64,000 bases of DNA from an uncultured Loktanella sp. (GTDB lineage Bacteria > Pseudomonadota > Alphaproteobacteria > Rhodobacterales > Rhodobacteraceae). The stretch spans positions 59,489-123,488 of the forward strand of contig CAKZNT010000052.1 in NCBI GenBank assembly GCA_937132065.1. Reading direction: 5' to 3'. The notes under the pieces were generated by a model that searched no databases, was not told the origin of the DNA, and saw only the letters and a program-made list of their open reading frames with translations. The position numbers and the translations under genes were made by a program. Positions 27,132 to 35,284 of this stretch are shown in pieces; position 1 is the stretch's first letter; each line of letters starts with the position of its first letter.

Positions 27132-28196
27132 ATGAAATTGAAATCAACACTGACGGCGAGCGCGATTGCTCTTGCACTTGCAAGCCCTGCATTTGCGGCA
27201 GAGGTCGAATGGAAAATGACGGCTGCGATTGGCGAAGGCTCGTTTCTTTACCAAAACTTCATGGAGCGCTTTGCTGACAACGTCGAGATGATCACGCAAG
27301 ACCGCGTCAACATCAAACCGTTTGGCGCGGGCGTCCTTGCCCCTGCGTTCAAGGCCTATGAAGCCGTGCAAGACGGGATTGTGGAAGCGGGCCACTCGAC
27401 CCCGTCCTATTTGGTCAACCAAGATCCGACCAACGCAATTTTCGCCAGCTTCCCCGGCGGCATGTCCCCCGAGGCAACGATGCACTGGGTTTACGAGGGC
27501 GGTGGCGAGGCGATGTTGCAGGAATTCCGCCGCGACGACATGGGCCTTCATAGCCTTGTTGTGGGCATCGGCACATCCGAGATCATGGCGCATTCCAACG
27601 TCAAAATCGAGACTGTCGCGGATTTGCAGGGCGTGAAGTATCGCACATCAGGGGCGTTTGCCGCTGTCTTGCAAGAGAACTTTGGCGCGGTTCCGACCGT
27701 TGTGCCCGGCAACGAGATCTACACGCTTTTGCAGCGTAACGGCGTGGACGCGGTCGAGTGGTCGACACCTGGCGCAAATATCAGCGAGGGCTTTCACGAG
27801 GTCGCGCCCTATATGATCATGCCGGGCGTGCATCAGCCATCGTTCCTGTGGGAAGTGTTTGTGAAGCAGGAAACATGGGACGCCCTGCCCGCAGATTTGC
27901 AAGGGCTGATCACCGCCGCTGCCAAGCTAAGCACCTATGAAAGCTTCACCCGTTTTGGCGATAGCGACATCAAGGCAATGGTCGAGTTCCGCAAGTCCGA
28001 CGTCGAATTCGTCGTGATGGACTCTGCCGAGTCCGAGAAAATCCGTGAGGCTGGCCGCGACTGGGCACGCGCCCAAGCGGCGGCGCAAACCGAAGCGGGC
28101 AACGCGCGCATGCAAAGCGTTCTCGACAGCTACCTGACCTACCAGTCGGATTGGGCCGCCAACGCGAGCTACCTCGTGCGCGACAGCGCGGAGTAA
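27132..28196 (+). CDS. dctP: TRAP transporter solute-binding protein
   Basis: 354 residues. Signal peptide MKLKSTLTASAIALALASPAFA, then a DctP-family periplasmic binding protein (KPFGAGVLAPAFKAYEAVQDG, GNEIYTLLQRNGVDAVEW). The Arg in KYRTSGAFA fits the carboxylate-binding Arg of the family. GGAGGAAG precedes ATG 27132, ruling out the upstream in-frame ATG 27096. In this operon the ligand is probably 4-hydroxyproline or a derivative. Confidence 0.9.
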   Translation: MKLKSTLTASAIALALASPAFAAEVEWKMTAAIGEGSFLYQNFMERFADNVEMITQDRVNIKPFGAGVLAPAFKAYEAVQDGIVEAGHSTPSYLVNQDPTNAIFASFPGGMSPEATMHWVYEGGGEAMLQEFRRDDMGLHSLVVGIGTSEIMAHSNVKIETVADLQGVKYRTSGAFAAVLQENFGAVPTVVPGNEIYTLLQRNGVDAVEWSTPGANISEGFHEVAPYMIMPGVHQPSFLWEVFVKQETWDALPADLQGLITAAAKLSTYESFTRFGDSDIKAMVEFRKSDVEFVVMDSAESEKIREAGRDWARAQAAAQTEAGNARMQSVLDSYLTYQSDWAANASYLVRDSAE

Positions 28197-28208
28197 ATCC
28201 AACAAACC

Positions 28209-28242
28209 AAAGGTGGCGGCCAAGCGAGGTGGCCACCTTTTT
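28209..28242 (+). terminator. Partial terminator/attenuator between dctP and dctQ
   Basis: AAAGGTGGC (28209-28217) pairs with GCCACCTTT (28232-28240) and is followed by two more T. A stem-loop here would reduce read-through or protect the dctP mRNA end, giving more binding protein than membrane subunits, as usual for TRAP and ABC operons. Confidence 0.6.
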
Positions 28243-28257
28243 CGCAGGGAGGTTTCA

Positions 28258-28797
28258 ATGACGTATTTTCGAAAGAGTGTTGAGTGGTTTTCGGACCTAT
28301 TGGGCGTAATCGGGCAATTAACGATCTTTGCGCTGATTTTATCCATGCTTTACGAGGTGATCGCGCGCTATGTTTTTGGCGCACCTACCCTCTGGGCGTT
28401 TGATATATCCTATATGCTAAACGGGTCGATCTTCTTGCTCGGGGCGGCCTATTCGCTGCGTCTTGATGCCCATGTGCGGATCGATTTCCTATCGCAACGG
28501 TTCTCGCTTCGCGCACAGCAAATGCTAAATGGCGTGGTCTACCTCTTGATCATGGCGCCGATTTTTGCGGCCTTCACGTGGGTCGCGGGGGAAAAGGCCT
28601 TCAAGGCATTCTCGACAGGCGAGGTCGAACACGTCAGCCCTTGGGCGCCGCTGGTCTGGCCGTTTTATGCGGTGATCGCAATCGGCCTTTTGGCGTTTAC
28701 CCTCCAGTTTCTCGTAGAAGCTCTCAAATATTTCCTTGGTGAAAAGCGTCCCGGTGATGCGGACACCGAGATGCCAGGCGTGGAGACCAACGCATGA
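28258..28797 (+). CDS. dctQ: TRAP transporter small membrane subunit
   Basis: 179 residues with four predicted membrane helices and the DctQ core segment YEVIARYVFGAPTLWAFDISYML. GGGAGG precedes ATG 28258. It links the binding protein to the DctM channel. The end overlaps dctM by ATGA. Confidence 0.92.
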   Translation: MTYFRKSVEWFSDLLGVIGQLTIFALILSMLYEVIARYVFGAPTLWAFDISYMLNGSIFLLGAAYSLRLDAHVRIDFLSQRFSLRAQQMLNGVVYLLIMAPIFAAFTWVAGEKAFKAFSTGEVEHVSPWAPLVWPFYAVIAIGLLAFTLQFLVEALKYFLGEKRPGDADTEMPGVETNA

Positions 28798-30104
28798 CCC
28801 CTCTCTTGATGTTCGCAGCCCTATTCGTGCTGGTGTTTATTGGCATTCCAGTGGCCTTCTCACTTACGATCATCGCCGTCGCCTTTGGCTTTATGGTGTT
28901 TGGTGATCTCATTTTCCTTCAGCTTTACGGCCCGCTCTTGCAAACGGCCTCGAATTTTGTGCTGGCAGCAATCCCGCTTTTCATCTTCATGGGCGCGGTT
29001 CTAGAGCGGTCGGGCATCGCGAAACGCCTGTTCTTTGCGTTGCAAATCTGGCTGGGCGGATTGCCCGGCGGGCTGGCCTTGTCGACGATTGCGATGTGCG
29101 CGATTTTTGCAGCGGCCTCGGGCGTTGTGGGCGCGGTTGAAATCGTTGTTGGCCTCATGGCGATCCCTGCGATGACCAAGGCGCGCTACAAGAACGACCT
29201 AATCGCAGGCACGATCTGCGCGGGCGGGTCGCTGGGCACGATTATCCCGCCCTCTGTCATCGTTGTGGTTTACGCCTCGATTGCGCAGCTCTCGATCGGC
29301 CAACTCTTTGCCGCATCGATTTTGCCCGGCGTTTTGATGGTCAGTTTCTTTGTCGGCTACGTGTTGTTTCGCAGCATAACCAAGCCCGACGATGCCCCGC
29401 CTCTGCCCCTTGAGGACCGCAGCATGCCAATGCCCGAAAAGCTCAAGATCACGATGACGGCGCTTTTGCCGCCGCTGGTCCTGATCGGGCTTGTGCTTGG
29501 CTCGCTCCTTGCGGGGGCCGCATCTGCCACTGAGGCGGCGGCTGTCGGGGCGGCGGGCACTGTGGTGCTGACGCTGATGTTCAAGGAACTAACCCTTAAG
29601 ATGCTGATGGAGTCGCTTGGCGTTACCTTGCGGATCACGTCGATGATCATGCTGATCGTTGCGGGTGGCACGATGTTCACGAGCATATTTGCTGTCACGG
29701 GTGGCGGCGACCTTGTGCGCGACACTGTCGAGATGATCGGCTACGGCAATGCGGGCATTATCGCCTTCTTCCTGCTCGTCGTATTCTTTGCAGGGTTTGT
29801 GCTGGATTGGGTGTCGATTGTGCTGATTTTCATCCCGATCTTTGCCCCGATTGTGCGCAATGCGGGCATTGATCCGATCTGGTTTGCGATGATGGTTTTG
29901 GTGGTGATCCAAACCTCTTATCTTACGCCGCCCATGGCGCCTTCGATCTTCTACTTGCGCTCTATTGCGCCGCGCAGCATGACCTATATGCAGATGTATC
30001 GTGGCGTGTTGCCGTTTGTCGGGGCGCAGATGCTTGTGCTTGTTGTCATCATTCTGTTCCCTGCAATTGCGACATGGCTGCCGTCGGTTCTGGTTGGCCT
30101 ATAG
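28794..30104 (+). CDS. dctM: TRAP transporter large membrane subunit
   Basis: 436 residues, about 12 hydrophobic segments, with DctM family motifs (SGSxxAxxxAI-like AAASGVVGAVEIVVGLMAIP, AGGSLGTIIPPSVIVVVYA, LTPPMAPSIFYLRSIAP). It is the sodium-coupled transport channel of the tripartite system. Start overlaps dctQ. The stop is 9 bp before the oxidase gene, so one operon. Confidence 0.94.
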   Translation: MTPLLMFAALFVLVFIGIPVAFSLTIIAVAFGFMVFGDLIFLQLYGPLLQTASNFVLAAIPLFIFMGAVLERSGIAKRLFFALQIWLGGLPGGLALSTIAMCAIFAAASGVVGAVEIVVGLMAIPAMTKARYKNDLIAGTICAGGSLGTIIPPSVIVVVYASIAQLSIGQLFAASILPGVLMVSFFVGYVLFRSITKPDDAPPLPLEDRSMPMPEKLKITMTALLPPLVLIGLVLGSLLAGAASATEAAAVGAAGTVVLTLMFKELTLKMLMESLGVTLRITSMIMLIVAGGTMFTSIFAVTGGGDLVRDTVEMIGYGNAGIIAFFLLVVFFAGFVLDWVSIVLIFIPIFAPIVRNAGIDPIWFAMMVLVVIQTSYLTPPMAPSIFYLRSIAPRSMTYMQMYRGVLPFVGAQMLVLVVIILFPAIATWLPSVLVGL

Positions 30105-30113
30105 GAGGCGCGC

Positions 30114-31355
30114 ATGAAACCTCACGACATCATCGTCATTGGTGCGGGCATTGTCGGGGTTAGCACCGCTCTCGCCCTGCAAATGAAGGGGCGCTCGGTT
30201 TGCATCCTTGATCGCAGCGGTGTTGCGGCAGAGGCGTCGCGTGGCAATGCAGGGGCGTTCGCGTTCGCGGATATTATCCCGCTCGCCACACCCGGGATCA
30301 TGCGCAAGGCGCCCAAGTGGCTGCTTGATCCGATGGGGCCGCTTTCGATCCCGCCCGCCTATGCGCTCAAGATCGCGCCGTGGATGCTACGGTTTTGGCG
30401 GGCGAGTTGGGCGGATCGTTACGGGGCGGCGGTCACGGCGCAGGCTGACCTGATGGCACTGTCGCGTAGCGCCCTTGTCCGTCAGATTGCGGCCACCAAG
30501 GGCGCGGACCTGATCCGCCAAGACGGGCAATTAGAGCTTTATGAAGGTGAGCGCGCGTTTCGCGCCGGCCAAGCGGGATGGGCGCAGCGGCGTGCGCACG
30601 GGATCGCGGCCACGCCATTGCAATCACCAGAGGCCATCGCAGCAATCCAAAAGGGGCTACACAGGCGATTTACCCATGCCATGTTCACCCCCGACTGGAT
30701 GAGCACGACCGACCCACGGGTGTGGACAGATCACCTCGCGCAGCAGTTTTGCCAAGGTGGCGGGGTGATCGCGCAGGCCGATGTGCGCTCTGTTGCGCAA
30801 AACGGGGATATCGTCACGCTAACCACCGCAAACGACCCCATCCACGCCAAGAATGTGGTGATCGCTGCGGGCGCTTGGTCGCACCATCTTGCCGCGACGA
30901 TGGGTGATCGCATCCCGCTCGAGACAGAGCGCGGCTATAATACCACCCTGCCCGCAGGCGCATTTGACCTGCGCACCCAGCTTACGTTCGGGGGGCACGG
31001 ATTTGTTGTCACAAAGATCGGAGACGGTGTGCGTGTCGGCGGAGCGGTGGAACTGGGTGGGTTGAAACGCGCGCCCACCTATAAGCGTGCTGATATTCTA
31101 TTGCGCAAAGCGGCGCAGTTCCTGCCTGAGCTGAACACCAATGGCGGCGCACAATGGATGGGATTTCGCCCGTCAATGCCTGACAGTCTCCCTGTGATCG
31201 GGCGCTCGGCGCGATGCGATAAGGTGCATTACGCCTTTGGTCACGGTCATCTTGGCCTTACACAGGCGGCGGGCACTGCCGAAATCATCGCAGCCCTTGT
31301 GACACATACCGTGGCGCCAATCCTGACCAGTCCATATGCGCCGACCAGATTTTAG
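30114..31355 (+). CDS. FAD-dependent D-amino acid oxidoreductase, probable D-hydroxyproline dehydrogenase
   Basis: 413 residues. Rossmann dinucleotide-binding GAGIVGVSTALALQMKGRSV at the N-terminus, then a DadA/DAO fold ending GHGHLGLTQAAGTAEIIAAL. DadA-type enzymes oxidise D-amino acids. Here the expected substrate is cis-4-hydroxy-D-proline, giving 1-pyrroline-4-hydroxy-2-carboxylate for hypD. GGAGG lies just before the ATG. Last gene of the main operon; the GntR regulator starts 116 bp further, with its own operator. Confidence 0.88.
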   Translation: MKPHDIIVIGAGIVGVSTALALQMKGRSVCILDRSGVAAEASRGNAGAFAFADIIPLATPGIMRKAPKWLLDPMGPLSIPPAYALKIAPWMLRFWRASWADRYGAAVTAQADLMALSRSALVRQIAATKGADLIRQDGQLELYEGERAFRAGQAGWAQRRAHGIAATPLQSPEAIAAIQKGLHRRFTHAMFTPDWMSTTDPRVWTDHLAQQFCQGGGVIAQADVRSVAQNGDIVTLTTANDPIHAKNVVIAAGAWSHHLAATMGDRIPLETERGYNTTLPAGAFDLRTQLTFGGHGFVVTKIGDGVRVGGAVELGGLKRAPTYKRADILLRKAAQFLPELNTNGGAQWMGFRPSMPDSLPVIGRSARCDKVHYAFGHGHLGLTQAAGTAEIIAALVTHTVAPILTSPYAPTRF

Positions 31356-31428
31356 AGCGCTGATAGGGCGGTCGGTCTGCTCCGCTCGTCTGCAATCGCA
31401 AGTTTCCAGTTGAAAACCAGCCCTAAAA

Positions 31429-31443
31429 CGATAATTGTATCCA
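31429..31443. promoter_or_regulatory. Operator copy upstream of the GntR regulator
   Basis: The right half ATTGTATCCATTATTCG (31434-31450) matches the stretch at 25050-25066 except one base. The left arm is imperfect (GATA, shifted by one). It lies 29 bp before the gntR start, so it fits autoregulation. Confidence 0.6.
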
Positions 31444-31471
31444 TTATTCGATTATTTTTGAAGGCTCGGTT

Positions 31472-32152
31472 ATGACTGGCAAGCGCGCAATTCCACGGCA
31501 AAGTCTGCCTGACGTTATCGCAAATGATCTGCGTGAGCGTATCCTGAGCGGGAACCTCGCCGAGGCCGAAACGATCCGCCAAGAGACGCTTGCCGAAGAA
31601 TACGAAGTGTCGCGCATGCCGATCCGCGAGGCTTTAAAGCGGCTGGATGCCGAAGGGCTGGTGAGCCTGACCAACAACAAGGGGGCGACGGTTACCAAAC
31701 ATTCGCTTGCCGAGATGGGCGAAATCTTTGACCTGCGCACATTGATCGAGGTCGATTTGTTTCGCCACGCGATACCGCGCATGACGGCCGCCGACTTTGC
31801 GCGCTGCGAAAAGATATTGGGTGAAATGGAACAGTCATACGATGCGGATGATGTCGGCAAATGGGGGGCTCTCAACTACGATTACCACTCCGCGCTTTAT
31901 GCGGCGGCGGACCGTGGGCTGACGAACGAGGTGCTGCAACGGGTTAATCTGCAATCGGACCGCTATGTGCGGATGCACCTTAGCGTGATGAAAAAGCGGG
32001 AGCCTGCCAAGATCGAGCACCGCGAATTGTTGACCCTCGCCCAGAACGGCAAAACCGACGAGGCTTGCGCGGTTTTGACCCGTCATATCCAGCGCACCAA
32101 AGAGCAGCTTTTGGAAATGGTCGCGGCCCGCCGTGAAGCAGAAGACCGCTAA
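31472..32152 (+). CDS. GntR-family regulator, FCD subgroup
   Basis: 226 residues. The N-terminal winged helix is IRQETLAEEYEVSRMPIREALKRLDAEGLVS. The C-terminal FCD domain has the expected metal-binding pattern (DLRTLIEVDLFRHAI, NYDYHSALYAAAD, EHRELL). It likely senses a hydroxyproline-pathway metabolite and represses the operon. Operator copies sit upstream of itself, of the 25169 operon and of the dehydrogenase gene. Confidence 0.9.
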   Translation: MTGKRAIPRQSLPDVIANDLRERILSGNLAEAETIRQETLAEEYEVSRMPIREALKRLDAEGLVSLTNNKGATVTKHSLAEMGEIFDLRTLIEVDLFRHAIPRMTAADFARCEKILGEMEQSYDADDVGKWGALNYDYHSALYAAADRGLTNEVLQRVNLQSDRYVRMHLSVMKKREPAKIEHRELLTLAQNGKTDEACAVLTRHIQRTKEQLLEMVAARREAEDR

Positions 32153-32188
32153 CAAAGCGCACGGCGTGTCTTGCTTGTTTCTAATTTT

Positions 32189-32203
32189 TGGATACAATAT
32201 CCA
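32189..32203. promoter_or_regulatory. Operator copy upstream of the semialdehyde dehydrogenase
   Basis: TGGATA-CAA-TATCCA, perfect 6-bp arms; read on the minus strand it is TGGATA-TTG-TATCCA, identical to the core at 25045-25059. It lies 48 bp before the start at 32251. Confidence 0.72.
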
Positions 32204-32250
32204 TAATTGAAATTCGAGGCAACCGCGCCTCGACATATCGCGAGGCTCAC

Positions 32251-33762
32251 ATGACATTTACCCCCCACGGAAAACACCTGATCGCTGGCGACTGGGTCGC
32301 TGGTGATGACACCTTCGCGTCGGCCCCAGCGTTTGGCCCAGCGCATGATTACGCCGTTGGCCGCCTCACGGATGTCGATCGGGCAGCGAAAGCGGCAGAG
32401 GCGGCATTCTGGCAGTTCGGATATGCCAGCCGCGCAGATCGCGCGGCGTTCCTGAACGCGATTGCTGACGAGATCGAAAACCGCGGCGCGGCGATTACCG
32501 AAATCGGAACCCGAGAAACAGGCCTACCCGCCGCCCGCCTTGAGGGCGAACGGGGGCGCACCACGGGCCAACTCCGCCTGTTTGCCGATCATATTGCCAA
32601 GGGCAATTATCTTGATCGTCGTTTTGACGCGGCCCTGCCAGACCGCGCACCACTGCCCCGCCCCGAGATGCATATGATGCAGCGCCCGATCGGGCCGGTT
32701 GCGGTTTTTGGCGCCTCGAACTTTCCATTGGCATTTTCGACCGCAGGCGGTGACACGGCAGCGGCGTTTGCGGCGGGCTGCCCCGTGATCGTGAAAGGGC
32801 ATAGCGCCCATCCGGGGACTGGTGAAATCATCGCAGAGGCTATTCATGCCGCAATCAAGCGCTGCGACATGCCTGCGGGCGTCTTTAGCCTGATCCAAGG
32901 GGGTGATCGCGCCGTTGGGGCCGCATTGGTCACGCATCCATTGATCAAAGCGGTTGGCTTTACCGGATCGCTGGCTGGGGGCCGTGCGCTGTTTGATCTG
33001 TGCGCAGCCCGCCCCGAACCGATCCCGTTCTTTGGCGAGCTTGGCTCGGTGAACCCGATGTTTATCCTCGGCTCCGCAATGGCCGCGCGGGGCGACGATA
33101 TCGCAAAGGGATGGGCCGCATCTTTGACAATGGGCGCGGGGCAGTTTTGCACCAATCCTGGCATCGCGGTCGTGCTGGAGGGCGACCACGCGGATGCATT
33201 TACCAAATCAGCGCAAGCCGCACTGAGCGCAACCGCCCCGCAAACCATGCTGACGGACGGGATCGCCGCCGCCTACCAAAGCGGGCAAAAGCGGATCGCG
33301 GCAACCCAAGGGGTGCGCGATATCCTCACGACCACCTGTGACCAGCGAGAAGCGACGCCCTACCTTTATCAGACCACCGTTCAGAACTGGCTTGATAACG
33401 AAACGCTGACCGAGGAGGTTTTTGGCCCACTCGGGCTGATCGTGGTGGCACAGTCGCCTGACGAAATGCGGGCAATGGCGCAGAGTTTGCAGGGCCAGTT
33501 GACATGCACCCTGCACCTTGACGATGCAGACACCACAGTGGCGCGCACGCTTTTGCCCATTCTTGAACGCAAGGCGGGGCGTGTGCTTGCCAACGGGTTC
33601 CCGACAGGTGTGGAGGTCAGCGACACGATGGTGCATGGTGGCCCCTATCCCGCCTCTACCAACTTTGGCGCGACTTCTGTCGGCACGCTTTCTATCCGCC
33701 GGTTCCTGCGGCCTGTCTGTTACCAGAATATGCCAGCGGCGCTGTTGCCCGCTGACATCTAA
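32251..33762 (+). CDS. 2-oxoglutarate-semialdehyde dehydrogenase (aldehyde dehydrogenase family)
   Basis: 503 residues. ALDH fold with catalytic Cys300 (GQFCTNPG), general base Glu263 (FGELGSVNP) and the nucleotide-binding FTGSLAGGRALFD. It belongs by layout to the 2,5-dioxovalerate (2-oxoglutarate semialdehyde) dehydrogenase group, which finishes hydroxyproline degradation at 2-oxoglutarate. ATG 32251 has GAGG upstream; an in-frame ATG at 32188 would lie across the operator and is less likely. Has its own operator, so it is a separate transcription unit of the same regulon. Confidence 0.88.
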   Translation: MTFTPHGKHLIAGDWVAGDDTFASAPAFGPAHDYAVGRLTDVDRAAKAAEAAFWQFGYASRADRAAFLNAIADEIENRGAAITEIGTRETGLPAARLEGERGRTTGQLRLFADHIAKGNYLDRRFDAALPDRAPLPRPEMHMMQRPIGPVAVFGASNFPLAFSTAGGDTAAAFAAGCPVIVKGHSAHPGTGEIIAEAIHAAIKRCDMPAGVFSLIQGGDRAVGAALVTHPLIKAVGFTGSLAGGRALFDLCAARPEPIPFFGELGSVNPMFILGSAMAARGDDIAKGWAASLTMGAGQFCTNPGIAVVLEGDHADAFTKSAQAALSATAPQTMLTDGIAAAYQSGQKRIAATQGVRDILTTTCDQREATPYLYQTTVQNWLDNETLTEEVFGPLGLIVVAQSPDEMRAMAQSLQGQLTCTLHLDDADTTVARTLLPILERKAGRVLANGFPTGVEVSDTMVHGGPYPASTNFGATSVGTLSIRRFLRPVCYQNMPAALLPADI

Positions 33763-33770
33763 GCAAAGAA

Positions 33771-33806
33771 ACGGCCCGCAGCGGAATGTCGCTTCGGGCC
33801 ATTTTC
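33771..33806. terminator. Bidirectional terminator
   Basis: GGCCCG (33774-33779) pairs with CGGGCC (33796-33801) with further inner pairing, and is followed by ATTTT. On the minus strand the tail is T-rich too. It separates the convergent dehydrogenase and LuxR genes. Confidence 0.65.
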
Positions 33807-33829
33807 AAGCTGATGATTGACGTTGGCCG

Positions 33830-34681
33830 CTAGGTTGTTTCCTTGCTGCGCGCGTTGATCACCGCGATCAATTCGACCTGACCGCTGGTTTCGGTTTTGC
33901 CGTAGATATTGCGCAGGTGTGACCGCACGGTCGGAACCGACAGGCCAAGCGCATCGGCAATGTCGCGCGCTTTCATCCCGTCAAACAAGAGGGTGCAAAC
34001 CCGCTGCTCGGCGCGGCTTAACCCGCAAGGGTTATTTGCACCGAGTATCGCCTCGTCGTCGCTCGAAATGTCCGCGGCCCTGCCGCGGCCATAGTTCTGG
34101 ATAAGGCTCGTCATCAGGCCGGGCGACCGTAGCTCCCAAGCATTTGCCAAGGCCTGCGTCACGATCTGGCTCGGCAAATCGGGGTGGCCGATATACTCGC
34201 CCTCAAAAAGCACTTCGATCACATCGGTTTTATTGTCGGTGGCCTCAAGGATGATCATGCTCACCTCATACACCGAATTGCGCTGGCTCCATTCTTGGTG
34301 GGCTGGCGAGCTCTGGAACGCGGGATCATCGCGCAATTCGCTGAGGCGGAAAATCGCGCCCGGGAATATGTCGTCGGGCCGCGTCTCTTTGATAAATTGG
34401 AAAAGGAAGCCGCTACTGGTTTCGGGCGTGCGCGTCGCATGTGGGCTCACGGCGCTCGCGATTGGCCACGCCTTGCGCGCATCGGCGCGATAGACGGCAA
34501 TGTTTGCCGCCCCCGCCTGCCGTGCAAGCACCGAAATCACCTCGCTTAGCATAAACTGGCCAGACAATGCGGCATTCCACGCCGTCATCATCGCAAGCGA
34601 CGATGCAATGCGGTGCTGCAAATCTGTTGCCTCTGGAAAAGGCATAATCTGCGTCCAGTCTTTCAATGTACGGTGCACCAT
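33830..34681 (-). CDS. LuxR-type response regulator-like transcription factor
   Basis: 283 residues. C-terminal LuxR helix-turn-helix: LSRAEQRVCTLLFDGMKARDIADALGLSVPTVRSHLRNIYGKT. The N-terminal ~200 residues look like a GAF/PAS-like sensor but no motif is clear. It lies divergent from the flp pilin gene (334 bp apart) and could control the tad locus; this is inference from position. ATG 34645 is an alternative start. Confidence 0.75.
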   Translation of the reverse strand: MVHRTLKDWTQIMPFPEATDLQHRIASSLAMMTAWNAALSGQFMLSEVISVLARQAGAANIAVYRADARKAWPIASAVSPHATRTPETSSGFLFQFIKETRPDDIFPGAIFRLSELRDDPAFQSSPAHQEWSQRNSVYEVSMIILEATDNKTDVIEVLFEGEYIGHPDLPSQIVTQALANAWELRSPGLMTSLIQNYGRGRAADISSDDEAILGANNPCGLSRAEQRVCTLLFDGMKARDIADALGLSVPTVRSHLRNIYGKTETSGQVELIAVINARSKETT

Positions 34682-35009
34682 TACTCAAACCCTTTTCAAC
34701 GAACTAGCCCCTAAACGACATGATAAATCTGTCCTTATCAAGGCTGCGATGGGTCACAAATATAATGAAAACAAGAAGTTTCCGTTAAGTCACTCAATTT
34801 ACACGCAGGGGTTGCGAGGTGCGACATTCTGACCGGTTTCGGCACAGATATGCCCTACAATGGCCCCATTGCATCATCCATCTGAACGATGCTGCACCCG
34901 CAAATTAAGTCTAACTTTAGGTTATCAGCAAGTTCACCACTTGGATTTGCTTCTCCCTAGCGGCCCCCCGCTTTTAACCTCCCGCGGCATGACCGCACCC
35001 TAAAGGACT
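34682..35009. other. 328-bp intergenic region between LuxR and flp
   Basis: No coding sequence seen. AT-rich compared with its surroundings near 34710-34800. A possible -10 element (TACAAT, 34856-34861) faces flp, without a clear -35. TAAC/GTTA arms around 34912-34924 form a weak inverted repeat. Probably carries the flp promoter and a long leader. Confidence 0.4.
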
Positions 35010-35015
35010 ATGATT

Positions 35016-35201
35016 ATGAAAACGCAAATGATGAACATGCTTTCCCGTTTCAAGCGCGACGAAGACGGCGCGACACTTGTTGAATATGGCATCGCCCTGA
35101 CAATCGCGATTGGTGTTGGCGTTACCGCGCTGACCACACTTTCGACTGACGTGAGTGGCCAGTTCACAAGCGCCAGCGCGGCGATCAACCCGACTGAATA
35201 A
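35016..35201 (+). CDS. flp: Flp pilin
   Basis: 61 residues. Class IVb prepilin: leader to Gly18, then ATLVEYGIALTIAIGVG with Glu at +5 and Tyr at +6 after the cleavage site, as the TadV prepilin peptidase requires. Mature pilin ~43 residues. AAAGGA is 8 nt before ATG 35016, so that start is preferred over 35010. Builds the Tad adhesive pilus. Confidence 0.93.
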   Translation: MKTQMMNMLSRFKRDEDGATLVEYGIALTIAIGVGVTALTTLSTDVSGQFTSASAAINPTE

Positions 35202-35284
35202 TCCTTAGCGATTAATCAATCCCGCCCTGCCATCATTTCCCCTTGATGGCAGGGCACACGCATATCAGGAGAAAGCCCCAACAA

